DNA of 64,000 nt from Siphonodentalium dalli (GCA_032622095.1 CP136061.1:133182087-133246086); one strand, 5' to 3'; positions 46,240-57,284 are shown, counted from the stretch's first letter. Made by a program: numbers and translations. Notes: a model not told the origin generated them from the letters alone.

Positions 46240-47335
46240 AAACAAAGTACAGAGCAGTATGGAACGCCGGATCGGCCATATAGGTCACGTCACGAATATA
46301 TTAGTACTCTGACTGAACCCACACAGAGATCATATTCCACCAGTTCAGAACATGTGAATTTTGTTTATGTTTTGCATGGCGTGGAACTTTATAAACAACG
46401 CAGGGAATATTATCAATATATTTATTTGTTAATACCTGTTCCTTCATCTATTTCACAGTAGGGGTGGTATCAGCTCGACATTGCATGATATAAGTGACGT
46501 TTGTGGGTCGATTTCGCAATAAACATTGAATTAATTGCCCGGTAAAAATTCCATGATTATAAACGACGCAAAGGAAAATCGGCTCACAAAATTCGTCTAA
46601 TCATGCAATCTAGAGCTGGGACATTAACCTACTATTATTAAGGAACATGTACTAGTTAAGAGATATATTACCGGCGTTGTGTTTTGTCTATGTTGTAAAG
46701 TTCCCCGTCAGAACATCAAATGTTCACAGGTTTTAAACTGGTGGAGTATGATCGTTACGAACGTAGCCGGAGTAGAGATCTTGTAATGATGGCATTTGTG
46801 TGTAACACTCATAATCTATATTTACACCTATAATAAAGATCGTCTATTCTAAACGCGAAGTGGTCGCTTTTAAAAAAAAGGTCCACTTAATTTTCGGATA
46901 CCCAGCTCACATTCAGATCACATTATATACAACATATTCTATATTATATACCATTTGAAAGAGGGTCTCTAAGTCATTGTATTATATTTACATACTGAGT
47001 GTGATTATCACTAAATCCAGCATTCCGATTAGTCGGCGCCCACGTGACTAGTTGCATTCTCGTTGAACGCGCAAGAGGGTCATAATTGCAACCATAATTA
47101 CATCGACGCGTCGTTGATTTTGGAGAAGAAGAACGCGTAATGTTTTGGGCGCATTTGCACTCGCGCAGGATTGACTTAATAAATCATCAGGTTTCAATAT
47201 AAAGAGCCTCGTTTTGAAATTGTTCTCAGCTGGTTTCTGGTCGGGTGCTATGGAATATTTTGGGCTGGTTTTGTCAATATACACTTTTCGATTTAAATAC
47301 ATTTACAAAAGTGGCTTTTTCGCTAAATGTATATA
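46240..47335. other. Probable globin intron 1 sequence; fragment of a MITE
   Basis: Follows the globin central exon in the upstream direction of the gene. At about 46878-46985 it is similar to the right half of the MITE at 42552..42995 (shared CCACTTAATTTTCG and TATTATATACCATTTGAAAG). I could not find a first globin exon here. Confidence 0.4.
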
Positions 47336-47340
47336 AATAT

Positions 47341-47496
47341 AAGGATTAACTGTCATGTGGGCTGTTTTTATGGAGATGTAACCGTGAGGTAAGTGGTCAT
47401 AACTTTTATGTAAAACACTTCGGGTTTTACACAAGTTATGACACTTACCTCACGGTTACATCTCCATAAAAACAGTCCACATGACAGTTAATCCTT
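47341..47496. repeat. 156-bp palindrome
   Basis: A near-perfect inverted repeat: AAGGATTAACTGTCATGTGG at the left and its complement at the right end, centred near 47418 with the short loop ACTTCGG between GTAAAAC and GTTTTAC. Only a handful of mismatches are seen. Confidence 0.85.
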
Positions 47497-47839
47497 AAAT
47501 CAACTTATCCGGTCGAATAAACTGTGAACATAATGTTTTTGTCGAGCTATACCGACGTGTGCTCTGTGCTTAGTTTTGATCTGGACTTTACTGCCAGTCA
47601 ATTATTCTCAATGGAAGGAGAATAACTCTATATCTTTTAGTTTTTAATTGGGGGAAGTCTTTGGTTTAATTCGATAGCTAAAGCTACTTAATCGGGGTTC
47701 ACGATTAGATATCGATTGAATCGGATTGATATTCGATCGCAGAATCACGTTCCATGAGAGGTTAGGATCATATTTCGGAATTGGTACCCTGAGTTAATCG
47801 AAAGGGTGATAACTGCGACTTCGTATATATATATGCCAA

Positions 47840-48740
47840 TTTCCACAATGTTTTATAAAGTCATCTTCATAATGACTCTTAATTGAGATTAAATATGTCA
47901 AAAGTGGCGCCACTTCAGTCATGGAGGGTCACCAAAACTGATAACAATATGTTTGGAGCTGATTTCCACCAAATTGATACGTCCTTCTATGATCTGAGGA
48001 ATCAAATCGTGTGGGTTAACGACGCCGCATTTGGTGCCTATATTTTCGGATGTCTGTTTGTTCTATGTAACTTCACGGGGGGCGTACCATCTAGATGGCA
48101 CCAAATAAGTCTAACATGTTTAACTTTTACGAGGAAGATAATTGTGCGGGTTAAACTGTTCTAAAGTGAGACTGTTGGTGTCGGGGCAGAAAAGAAGGAG
48201 GGGCAGCAAAAATAAATTTACGCCGCATTTCTACCAGAAGTATACATAATCATCTCCATGATATGGCGCCGTTTGAGTCAGGGGTGCACGAATGGGACGA
48301 GGGACACCGAAATCGATTTTAAAAATCCATTCTTAGCGTCGATTTCAACCAAATTTATATATATTCTTTTCCATGATACGAGGAAACTAATCGTGTGATT
48401 TAAAGGCACCAAATTTGTTTAGTTGCCGATTGCCACAAAACTTACACATTATCATCTCCATGCTATCAGGAGTATAATTGTGTGGTCTGAAGATGTCAAA
48501 AGTGGCGCCGTTCGAGTCATGAATGGGGAGGGGACGCATCAAAGCTGATACAGATATGTTTAGCACCAATTTCCACCAAATTCATACGCGTTCTTCTGCA
48601 ATGATACGAGGAATCAAATCATGTGGGTTAAAGACGCCACATTTGGTGCCGTTTGGGTCAGGGATGGAGTGAGGACGGACACCAACATTCATAAGACAAT
48701 TAGGTCGCCGATATCAACCAAAGTTATATATAGTCATATC
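47840..48740 (+). repeat. Degenerate tandem repeat of about 140 bp
   Basis: Similar blocks recur in the same orientation: ATTTCCACCAAATTGATACG at 47963, ATTTCAACCAAATTTATATA near 48341, ATTTCCACCAAATTCATACG near 48570 and ATATCAACCAAAGTTATATA near 48711, accompanied by GAGGAATCAAATC(G/A)TGTGGGTT and TTGGTGCC. The last two starts are about 141 bp apart. Origin unknown. Confidence 0.6.
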
Positions 48741-48744
48741 CGTT

Positions 48745-49860
48745 CTAATGAGTTTATGGCATTCATATTTCACAACCTCAACAAATTTATGGTGACTTAA
48801 TTAAGCCACTTGAACATTTATATCTTCTCAACTGTCATATCTATATGGGGCGGGAATTAGGACATTAATATAGTGAAATTGCAAAGACAGATAAACAGAA
48901 GAACGAATTAAGAGATACAAATATTCTTGAGGGACTTTGAGCCACCAGAGGATGGCATGTTAGAATGGCTCATGTAGTAACACAATTGAGTGTCCCATTC
49001 AAGATATTTCAAATTCAAAGATACGATATGTCAAGTGATGTGGTAATGTATAGGAGGCCTGTTAAAAAATATTGGTCACAGTGTGCAACCAAATATAGTT
49101 TATATACTTTTCAGGGTCCTCCAACACTGGTATCTGACAAGAGTACATCTCTGCACTTTACATGGAATTTCTTTCATTTTATTAGAACAGACTCAGAACT
49201 TAACACAAACAATGTAAAATCTCGCTCTGTGTCGGGCACATGCAGCTGATATATATCAACATTTATTTTAAACTGAGAATAATTAGCAATTAATGACAAT
49301 CACTCCGACAAGATGAGCCATGCACGACTTATAATCCATGTACAAGAATGTATTTGGATATACAATTTATGAGTATACGTGTAACACTTTGAGCAAGAGT
49401 ATCCTCTGTCGCCACAAAATATCTACATCAGTGGGTTTCACATCCCTTTAACCTGTGCAACGCATGGTAAACCTGCTAGTTATTAATAATTCCAAAGTTT
49501 ATAAACAAACAGTGGGAAGTTTCCAGGCAAATGCAGTGTATGAACGCATAGATTTAGTCAATTAACGTCATCTGAAGTGCAAACAGATCAAACAGTAAAC
49601 TATATCCATGTTTAGAATGCACACACTCAGTGGATATACGACTCGACAAGCTTGTCTGTCAGATTGCATAAAACGTGCACATTTTTATGACTATGTGGAC
49701 ATTGTTTATCTTGTCGAGGAAATTCAAATATTGTAACATTAAAGTCAAACGATCCCCGAGTGAACGACTCGACTAGTGCACGGTGGCCCGGAATCAAGGT
49801 TCAAATGACAGGGTAATTAGCATTTCAAACAGTACATTTTGTTCTTTTGGTATAGATATC
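48745..49860. other. No recognisable feature
   Basis: AT-rich sequence upstream of the LTR element. A 94-codon frame at 48965..49249 is unrecognised. Confidence 0.35.
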
Positions 49861-49865
49861 CAAAC

Positions 49866-49975
49866 TAGAGAACTATTGACTATTAACTAATTGCAACACC
49901 TCTATACTGTCAGATATAGAGTCCCATCACTTGTGTTCTAAATAAAGATAAACAAAATGGACGCGTTCCTATCTA
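49866..49975 (+). repeat. 5' LTR (110 bp)
   Basis: Starts TAGAGAACTATTGAC and ends GTTCCTATCTA, with the short inverted ends TAGA/TCTA. It contains AATAAA at about 49942. It differs from the 3' LTR at one position (CTGTCAG versus CTTTCAG). 110 bp is short for a Ty3-type LTR. Confidence 0.92.
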
Positions 49976-50076
49976 TGACGGGACTCTACTAGTATCTCAG
50001 CAATTCGAGAATCCAGTGTCAGACATTCTTCACTGATAGCCAACTGTTTCGATAAATCTGCTACATTCGTATTACC

Positions 50077-50313
50077 ATGCCGGCCATAGACTGCCCCATC
50101 GATAACTGTGACTACACAACACCTGACGTGGATGCAGTTGTAGCGGCAGCACTCATCACAACTCATGCCACCATCCACAGCCCAATCGCTGCAAATGCTG
50201 CTACAGCTAAAATCGAGAAAGTGAAACGACCAACAATATCTTCCGCCGCACGAGCGAGGACTGGTCTTACTTCACATCACGATGGAACGACTACGTCGAA
50301 GCAACTAAAGTGA
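50077..50313 (+). CDS. Gag N-terminal part (frame-broken)
   Basis: The first ATG after the 5' LTR. The 78-codon frame starts MPAIDCPIDNCDYTTPDVD and continues to HATIHS, giving a C-x4-C...H-x3-H pattern, a C2H2-like finger common at the Gag N-terminus of this retrotransposon group. The frame loses similarity after about residue 56 and runs into a stop. The Gag-like sequence continues in the next frame (EDWSYF at about 50256), so a one-base shift lies near 50245. The leader from the LTR to the ATG is about 100 bases. Confidence 0.7.
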   Translation: MPAIDCPIDNCDYTTPDVDAVVAAALITTHATIHSPIAANAATAKIEKVKRPTISSAARARTGLTSHHDGTTTSKQLK

Positions 50314-52142
50314 AAGGCAAGGACAGAGTGATTCAATTGTTAGAGTGCTGCGATGAACAGTTGCGAAAAGATCTGACACGAACTGCGGGTGGAACATTAA
50401 TAAATAAGACAGAAGCAGACGTCCTGCAGACCATAAAAACACTTGCTGTAAGGGAAGAGAACACCATGGTGGCCCGCGTAACTCTTCACAACATGCGCCA
50501 GGATCGTGATGAACTAATTCGCTCCTTCGGTGCTCGTCTCTGCGGTCAAGCTGGGATATGCAAATTCATAATTAAGTGTCCCAATTGCACACAGGACTTG
50601 AATTATACAGACTCTGTGTTGCGCGATGTGCTGACCCGAGGCCTGGCTGACTCAGAAATCCAACTCGACTTACTTGGCGACAAACTTCAGGACATGACAT
50701 TAGAGGAGGTTTTTAAATTCGTTGAGGCGAAAGAATCAGGCAAACGCTCCGTGTCTCGTCTTCTCGACCCTCAGAGTCACGGCGCTGAGGCAGCTAGCAG
50801 CTCATACAAGCGCGACAAGAATGCAGCCACAAAGGATCGAAACCAGCGGGACACTGTGAATAGGTTCGAGTTATGCACATACTGTGGAAACAAAGGACAT
50901 GGAGCCCGTTCCATCGCCAAGGTCAGACATAAGGAGTGTGCTGCATGTGGCCACACTTGTAACCACTGCGGCAAGGATCATCACGCGGACAGCATGTGCA
51001 GGAGCAGAAACAAACCAAAACCCAAGGTGACATCCAGATCACATGTCGATTATGAAGGTGCCATATTCGACCAACTGTGCACGCTTCGTACCGCTGTTGA
51101 CAATTACTGTGGCCCTGGTATAACTCTCAACCACCACCTCTACAACCAAATGCACGACACTTGGGTGAAACAAACATCCAAACCACAGCCGTTCGTCAAC
51201 CTTACTGTGACAGCTCATTGTGATGACTACAGGCGATTTGAATTCGAGCTTACCTCCACGCCCAGGACTGTCGTCATCCCTTGTATGGCAGATACTGGTT
51301 GTCAAAGTTGCCTGGCCAGTATAAAGGTTATTCATAGACTCGGTCTGCGAAAGTGCGATCTCATACCTGTCCAACTGAAAATGCATGCCGCCAATAACGA
51401 AGGCATCCCCATCCTTGGTGCAGTTATTCTTCGCTTCTCTGGGAAGGACAAATCTGGCAACAAGATTGAAACTCGTCAAATCACCTACGTGACTGATAAT
51501 TCTGACAAACTTTTCATCAGCAGAGAAGCATGTATCAGTCTCGGCATAATCACTGAAACCTTCCCAACCATAGGTGAGGCTCATAACAATGAAACGGTTC
51601 ACAGCGTGAGTGATGTCAAAGCGGCCAGCGATGGAAATGACAGCGGTATCACATCTGCATGCAACTGCCCACATCGCGAACTTCCACCACTCCTACCATC
51701 AAGTCTACCATTTCCGGCTACTGATGAAAATCGCGAGAGTCTCCAGAAATACCTGCTAGGCTACTATAGCTCAAGCACCTTCAATACATGTGAACACCAA
51801 TTGCTACCAATGATGGAGGGTCCCCCGTTACGACTTATGATCGACCCAGACGCCAAACCAGTTGCAACACACACTCCGGTACCGGTTCCTATCCACTGGC
51901 AAATCGACGTGAAGGCAGGTCTGGACAGAGACGTGATAATAGGTGTACTCGAACCAGTGCCTGTGGGTGAACCCGTCACATGGTGTCACCGTATGGTCAT
52001 CTGTGCAAAGAAAAATGGCAAACCAAGGCGTACAATTGACATGCAGCCACTAAACACACATGCTGTACGAGAAACCCACCACACTCAGTCACCCTTCCAC
52101 CAGGCAAGATCTGTGCCACACGGGACTAAGAAAAGTGTTTGA
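50310..52142 (+). CDS. Gag, protease and start of reverse transcriptase
   Basis: A frame of 610 codons counted from a GTG at 50310; it is open upstream and really continues the Gag begun at 50077. It holds Gag helical sequence (VIQLLECCDEQL, LRDVLTRGL), two cysteine-histidine knuckles at residues about 190-232 (CTYCGNKGHG, then CNHCGKDHHADSMC; the first has an unusual spacing), a retropepsin-like protease with the DTG catalytic triad from residue 328, and the first reverse transcriptase blocks (GEPVTWCHRMV, KPRRTIDMQPLN). It ends by frameshift inside the reverse transcriptase domain near 52130; the rest is in the overlapping frame from 52060. Gag forms the particle and the protease matures it. 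Confidence 0.88.
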   Translation: MKGKDRVIQLLECCDEQLRKDLTRTAGGTLINKTEADVLQTIKTLAVREENTMVARVTLHNMRQDRDELIRSFGARLCGQAGICKFIIKCPNCTQDLNYTDSVLRDVLTRGLADSEIQLDLLGDKLQDMTLEEVFKFVEAKESGKRSVSRLLDPQSHGAEAASSSYKRDKNAATKDRNQRDTVNRFELCTYCGNKGHGARSIAKVRHKECAACGHTCNHCGKDHHADSMCRSRNKPKPKVTSRSHVDYEGAIFDQLCTLRTAVDNYCGPGITLNHHLYNQMHDTWVKQTSKPQPFVNLTVTAHCDDYRRFEFELTSTPRTVVIPCMADTGCQSCLASIKVIHRLGLRKCDLIPVQLKMHAANNEGIPILGAVILRFSGKDKSGNKIETRQITYVTDNSDKLFISREACISLGIITETFPTIGEAHNNETVHSVSDVKAASDGNDSGITSACNCPHRELPPLLPSSLPFPATDENRESLQKYLLGYYSSSTFNTCEHQLLPMMEGPPLRLMIDPDAKPVATHTPVPVPIHWQIDVKAGLDRDVIIGVLEPVPVGEPVTWCHRMVICAKKNGKPRRTIDMQPLNTHAVRETHHTQSPFHQARSVPHGTKKSV

Positions 52143-54573
52143 TGCATGGAATGGCTACCACAGCATCCCACTTCGAGACGAAGACAAACATTTTACCACT
52201 TTTATCACTCCATGGGGACGATACCGTTACCGCGTCGCACCACAGGGTTACATTGCATCTGGAGATGGCTACTCCCGGCGATTCGACGAGATAGTTTCAG
52301 ATGTCTCAAACAAAACTAAATGCATTGACGACACACTACTGTGGGCCGCCACTCTTGAGGAAAATTTCTTCCAGGCATGTAAGTGGCTTGACATCTGTGG
52401 CAGAAACGGGATAACACTTAACCCAGACAAATTTATATTCGGTCAGGACACAGTTACGTTTGCGGGCTTCGAGATCACACCAGACAGTGTACGACCGTGC
52501 CAGACTTTCCTCCAAGCAGTTATGGACTTTCCGACTCCAAAAAACATTACAGATGTTCGCTCCTGGTTCGGACTCATAAATCAGGTCTCATACGCCTTCA
52601 GCATGACTGAGAGGATGCTACCTTTTCGAGCCTTCCTCAAGCCGGGAACGCCATTCCACTGGGACGAGAATCTCGACGAGCTAATGATGGAATCAAAACG
52701 AGCGATAGTTAGCGAGATCCAAGAAGGAGTTCGAATCTTCGACAAATCCAAACCCACCTGTCTCGCTACAGACTGGTCTAAGGTTGGGATAGGCTTCTGG
52801 CTCTTCCAGAAACACTGTGACTGCGAAAAGATAGAACTGTTCTGCTGCACGACTGGTTGGAGAATAACACTTGCCGGAAGCCGCTTCACACATTCTGCCG
52901 AATCACGCTATGCCCCGGTGGAAGGCGAAGCTCTAGCCGTCGCGGATGCCCTCGACAAAGCCCGCTATTTCGTCCTAGGCTGTGAAGACCTCATAATAGC
53001 TGTAGACCACAAGCCACTACTGAAATTATTCGGGGACAGATCATTAAATGACATACCAAACACCCGACTCAGAAATCTAAAAGAAAAAACCCTACGGTAC
53101 AGATTCCGCATGAGCCATGTACCAGGAGTGAAGCACCGTGCTGCAGACACCGTCTCTCGTCACCCGACTGGTCACCCAACAAAGATGCACCTCCCAGATG
53201 ACATATCTGGGATCACCGACCTGACCACAAACGACTCGACATTGATCAGTTTGCTCTCTTGTCCAGACACACGCAACACACTCCTCGCAGGCTTTTGTCG
53301 CACTGAACCTACCCATGATGACATTGATGACACAGTCCGTCTAGCTGCAGTTTCGTCACTAAATTCGCTACAGTCCATTACTTGGGACAAGGTCCGAACA
53401 GCTACCAGCAGCGATAAAAACATGGTGAAATTGGTCGACATAATCGAATCGGGCATGCCAGAATTCCGTCACGACCTCCCAGAGGCACTCCAGGAATACC
53501 ACAAGCTACGTGACCACATGTACACAGTAGACGGAGTCGTTGTCTACAAAGACCGTGTTCTTATGCCACCTGCACTCAGAAAAGACTGCTTGGCAGCACT
53601 TCATGCCGCTCACCAGAGTACTTCATCAATGATCTCTAGAGCTGAAGTATCCGTGTTCTGGCCTGGAATCACTCCTGCTATCATTGCTATCCGTAACAGC
53701 TGCAACCACTGCAACAGAATGGCACCATCACAGCCCAGTGCGCCGCCTGCCCCACAAACACAACCAGCATATCCATTCCAGTACGTATGTGCCGACTTTT
53801 TCACATACAAAGGGACAAACTACTTGACAATTATTGACAGATATTCTAATTGGCCAATTGTCGAAAGGACCACGGGAGGAGCCACCGGGCTTATCGACAG
53901 TCTCCGGAGATCATTCGTCACCTATGGCATACCTGATGAACTCTCATCCGATGGCGGCCCCGAGTTTACTGCTGCTAGCACTCGCGAATTTCTGACAACA
54001 TGGGGTGTTCATCGCCGTCTATCATCTGTTGCCTTCACACACAGTAACTGCCGTGCCGAGATTGGAGTGAAGACTGTGAAACGATTGATTACAGGCAACA
54101 CTGGACCTTATGGTGAACTTGACACTGACTCATTCCAGCGGGCAATGTTGCAATACAGAAACTGCCCTGACAAAGAGACCAAATTGTCCCCGGCAATGTG
54201 TGTCTTCGGGAGACCCATCAAGGATTTCATCCCCGTACTCCCAGGTCGTTATAAACCCCACCCCACATGGCAGGAAACTTTGGATGCAAGAGAGGAGGCA
54301 CTAAGGAACCGACACATCAAAGCAGCTGAACGTTGGACTGAGCACACCAGAAGACTGCCACCCCTCGTAGTCGGAGACCAAGTCAGAATCCAGAATCAGA
54401 CAGGACCAAACCCCAGGAAATGGGACAAAACAGGGCAAGTGATCGAAGTTCGCCAACATGACCAGTACGTTTTGCGAGTTGATGGATCGGGGCGAGTGAC
54501 TCTCCGAAACAGGAAATTTCTCCGTAAATACACCCCTGTACCCACAGAGACCACGGCTGAGCATCGAGAATGA
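52060..54573 (+). CDS. Rest of Pol: reverse transcriptase, RNase H, integrase
   Basis: A frame of 837 codons in the +1 register relative to the previous one. Meaningful similarity begins near residue 26 (VFDAWNGYHS). The reverse transcriptase active site reads CIDD at residues 88-91; Cys in place of Tyr is usual in this subgroup. RNase H follows, with TDWSK, PVEGEALAV and VDHKPL. Integrase has an HHCC finger (HAAHQ ... CNHCN) and a complete D,D-35-E triad: Asp 579, Asp 631, Glu 667. The C-terminus, PLVVGDQVRIQNQ to RKFLRKYTP, is the usual post-integrase domain; no chromodomain is seen. Because the reverse transcriptase is split over two frames, this copy should not make a full Pol unless the shift is programmed or an assembly error. 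Confidence 0.9.
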   Translation: MLYEKPTTLSHPSTRQDLCHTGLRKVFDAWNGYHSIPLRDEDKHFTTFITPWGRYRYRVAPQGYIASGDGYSRRFDEIVSDVSNKTKCIDDTLLWAATLEENFFQACKWLDICGRNGITLNPDKFIFGQDTVTFAGFEITPDSVRPCQTFLQAVMDFPTPKNITDVRSWFGLINQVSYAFSMTERMLPFRAFLKPGTPFHWDENLDELMMESKRAIVSEIQEGVRIFDKSKPTCLATDWSKVGIGFWLFQKHCDCEKIELFCCTTGWRITLAGSRFTHSAESRYAPVEGEALAVADALDKARYFVLGCEDLIIAVDHKPLLKLFGDRSLNDIPNTRLRNLKEKTLRYRFRMSHVPGVKHRAADTVSRHPTGHPTKMHLPDDISGITDLTTNDSTLISLLSCPDTRNTLLAGFCRTEPTHDDIDDTVRLAAVSSLNSLQSITWDKVRTATSSDKNMVKLVDIIESGMPEFRHDLPEALQEYHKLRDHMYTVDGVVVYKDRVLMPPALRKDCLAALHAAHQSTSSMISRAEVSVFWPGITPAIIAIRNSCNHCNRMAPSQPSAPPAPQTQPAYPFQYVCADFFTYKGTNYLTIIDRYSNWPIVERTTGGATGLIDSLRRSFVTYGIPDELSSDGGPEFTAASTREFLTTWGVHRRLSSVAFTHSNCRAEIGVKTVKRLITGNTGPYGELDTDSFQRAMLQYRNCPDKETKLSPAMCVFGRPIKDFIPVLPGRYKPHPTWQETLDAREEALRNRHIKAAERWTEHTRRLPPLVVGDQVRIQNQTGPNPRKWDKTGQVIEVRQHDQYVLRVDGSGRVTLRNRKFLRKYTPVPTETTAEHRE

Positions 54574-54613
54574 CATCACGAACCATTCGCTGAGACCATG
54601 TCGAGCCCGCGAG

Positions 54614-55045
54614 ATGACCACCAACTTTGGAAACTTCGAACGCCTTGAACAAACTCGATCTACCCAACCACCCTCATTACCAGCAACACCTTCCTCTCCA
54701 CAATCGGAGGACACGCAACCTGAAATGGCTACGACTACACACTCCCCACACGACCGGCCAACAACTCCTGACACCGCCAGTCTGCCCGATCGTCAACTAC
54801 AAGCTAACAGCCCACAGAAGATCCCACCATCATCGCTTGTCAACAAGCTCGTTCCACCTGATACACCACCACTGCAGACACCTGGATACTTATCAACTGG
54901 ACCCCGTACCACAGGACCGACTGAGATAACCGGTCCTCAACCTGAAAACCGCCAAGCTTCTCCATTATCCACCAGAAGCTCCAATCGAACCAAATGCAGA
55001 CCAAGATGGCAAACATCCGGTGAATTTGACATGACTTCTGACTAG
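54614..55045 (+). CDS. Pro/Thr/Ser-rich tail frame of the LTR element
   Basis: A 143-codon frame downstream of Pol in another register, open upstream through the Pol stop. It is rich in Pro, Thr and Ser and ends with a basic patch (STRSSNRTKCRPRWQ), like the C-terminal tail of Pol in this group. It is probably the displaced tail of Pol. It lacks a signal peptide and membrane segment, so it is not an envelope gene. Confidence 0.5.
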   Translation: MTTNFGNFERLEQTRSTQPPSLPATPSSPQSEDTQPEMATTTHSPHDRPTTPDTASLPDRQLQANSPQKIPPSSLVNKLVPPDTPPLQTPGYLSTGPRTTGPTEITGPQPENRQASPLSTRSSNRTKCRPRWQTSGEFDMTSD

Positions 55046-55230
55046 TGCCACCTCATGCATTGAATGAGTGCATATCAATCATGCTATTCACTATAAAGAC
55101 AATATTATTCTTTCGTTAGTGAGATGATGACAGTGCCATCTTGCAGAAACGTTTACGTTACAGCAACAGTATTTAACAGTTTATCAGGCATTGCTACACC
55201 TCCAGAGATATACAAATGACTTGGGGGAGA

Positions 55231-55340
55231 TAGAGAACTATTGACTATTAACTAATTGCAACACCTCTATACTTTCAGATATAGAGTCCCATCACTTGTG
55301 TTCTAAATAAAGATAAACAAAATGGACGCGTTCCTATCTA
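55231..55340 (+). repeat. 3' LTR (110 bp)
   Basis: 109 of 110 positions match the 5' LTR. It is preceded directly by the purine run at about 55223-55230 and followed by the second CAAAC duplication. Confidence 0.92.
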
Positions 55341-55345
55341 CAAAC

Positions 55346-56160
55346 TCCAGGCTCCGCTGAGATACAACTGCCAACTGAGGTCATTTGGTAAGGATTTCAT
55401 AGTTCTTATATTTTAGGATTAAAATTGTCTATTTCTGGCTCAGCTCATATTGTTCTTATCAATACTGAAAGAATTACTGTTTATTGCAAACTTTTGGTGG
55501 TCAAAATAAGATAATATGTGACTAAATATAGTTCCGACGATAGGTAAAAATAGATGTATCGGTCAGCAAGTACCATCATTCCGGCAGTGATCTATCGCAG
55601 TGATAACGAAGAGGGCGCTGCATGGAGTTTGCTTAAAGACACGGTTGGCCTTGGCGGTGGGTATCCTATGAAAATATCTCCACCCGTCAAAAACCGCCAC
55701 AAACAGAAAGAACATCAAAATGTAGATAGACTTTGTCCGTATGCAAATAAGAAATATCGCATAAACAGTATGTTATGGTCATAAGTTTGACCATTGTTAT
55801 GTAAACAAAAGCGTAAAAAGTTACTTTTCTGGTGTTTGTTTATATTATGATGGTAAACATAAAGAGCGTTCTTTGTTGGTGAATACCTGATATGGAACTA
55901 ATAAAGAGTGTTTATGCCATTTGTGTGTGATTAGCCAGTAGCATTGTGCTGTCTTCTGTAACACAATCAGGCTCTTGCTTAGGTAAAATATAGTAGGTCT
56001 TTATGATATAACATGCTGTTTACGCGGTGGTCATGGTATATATGAACGGAACTGTATGCGTTTTAATGTTTTTCTGTTCACGGTGTTTGGAACAAATATG
56101 AATATTTTCGACAATTAAGGCCGCACGTGCCTTTAATATCATCACGGTTCTGTTTTGCAG
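55346..56160. other. No recognisable feature
   Basis: A 76-codon frame at 55554..55784 is unrecognised. AT-rich spacer. Confidence 0.35.
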
Positions 56161-56164
56161 TTTG

Positions 56165-56395
56165 CATGGTTATTATTAGGCCAGTATTAGAATGTTGTAT
56201 CACTCAGTTTGGAAACCACATATACGAAGTATCACACCATTGCCACCGAACGTATCCAAAGAAGGGCTGCAAAACTGGTGCATCTATAAAACAATAAACA
56301 TATCGAGAAATGTTAGTACAACTAAATCTCATGGCATTGAAGTATGTGCGACTCAGGGGAGATATACAAGCTACTTATATAATGTTTAATATATA
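56165..56395 (+). pseudogene. Small decayed LINE C-terminal fragment
   Basis: With frame changes, the plus strand gives RPVLECCITQF, a VWKPH block and a QRRAAKLVHL-like block, the usual run of residues in the C-terminal third of jockey-like LINEs. It is short and broken. Confidence 0.45.
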
Positions 56396-56409
56396 ATCTA
56401 AACCCCTAT

Positions 56410-56870
56410 AGACCAGGCTACGGCGGAGGTAGGTGCCACCGGAGACCGCAGAAATTGCGACTGGTATTTCCTGATAGGGGCATTATGACATTGGAGGCGA
56501 TCAGCGATCAGCGATCTGCTGGGCATAGAGATACCACAGCCTGTTTAGCATTTGTTTCTCTCAAAATTTGCCGAAATGTTTTAATTCACTTAAAAAATCA
56601 TATAAATTCACAAGTTAGGTTTAGAAATATATTCGAAGCGTTTTATATTGTACAATCTCTTGTCTATAAGTTTAATGAAGAACGGACAGTTTTATTTCAG
56701 GCAAGATATATATTTTTTCTAAAACAAAATCGTATTTGTTCACGAAAAATATCGCAAATTAAAACATTTTGCCCGCACATAACATGCGATAACTTCTAAA
56801 CAAATAGGCTAAGGCTCTGAATGTGCATTCAAAAACTGACACAAGGACTATACTATAAGATTTACAGAGA
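56410..56870 (+). repeat. Inverted repeat, left copy (partner 60130-60545)
   Basis: About 430 bp similar to the reverse complement of 60130-60545, sharing AGGTAGGTGCCACCGGAGA, GCGACTGGTATTT, TAGAGATACCACAGCCT and GAAGAACGGA. The 114-codon frame at 56455..56799 is not preserved in the partner, so I do not call it a gene. Confidence 0.7.
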
Positions 56871-57284
56871 CCCAATGTGTAAATAGTATCCGTTTAGTTG
56901 AGATATATTACTCATATTATTCTGGCGAAATATTTTACCACTAGGTATGGTTTTAGTGATCGCATTCGTAAAGAGATGTATTCAAGTGTAAACAGTCCAC
57001 ACTGTACACACTTAGTCTTTAGGTATATATGTGCCTAAGAAAAAAATAACTCGAATTTTATGGGTTTTCAACCATTCAAAACAATTTCATAAAAGAGCAC
57101 TTGATTTGTCGCCTAGCAGCGTTGATGACAGTAGATCTCCCTTTACATCCAATGTGTCACATTATGAACGACCCAGGTTGTCTTGAGGATTTTCGAGCAA
57201 AATGTATCCGAATGTATGGAACTTTTGCCAAAAATATAGAATTAAACGTAATAAAAAAAACATCAATATCCCACCACAGTCACG

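Larger units (their letters stand above)
49866..55340 (+). mobile_element. Ty3-like LTR retrotransposon, nearly complete, 5475 bp
   Basis: It is bounded by 110-bp LTRs (49866..49975 and 55231..55340) and a 5-bp target duplication CAAAC at 49861..49865 and 55341..55345. Order inside: Gag with an N-terminal C2H2-like finger and zinc knuckles, protease, reverse transcriptase, RNase H, integrase. A purine run GGGGGAGA immediately precedes the 3' LTR and would serve as polypurine tract. No TGG-type tRNA primer site directly follows the 5' LTR, so priming is unclear. The reading frame is broken near 50245 and near 52130. Family: the invertebrate Ty3 group with a Cys-Ile-Asp-Asp active site. Confidence 0.93.

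Noticed and set aside
47441-47452. GTAAGT-type donor as the end of a first globin exon
   Set aside because: It belongs to the 156-bp palindrome, and the upstream frame on the minus strand is closed by stops.
50777-53810. Several minus-strand frames across the LTR element, up to 211 codons
   Set aside because: They are shadows of Gag and Pol, which carry the catalytic motifs.
54614-55045. Envelope gene of a retrovirus-like element
   Set aside because: The frame lacks a signal peptide, transmembrane segment and cysteine pattern. It is Pro/Thr-rich with a basic end, like a displaced Pol tail.
56455-56799. 114-codon plus-strand frame as a gene
   Set aside because: It lies in an inverted repeat whose partner at 60130-60545 does not keep the frame open.
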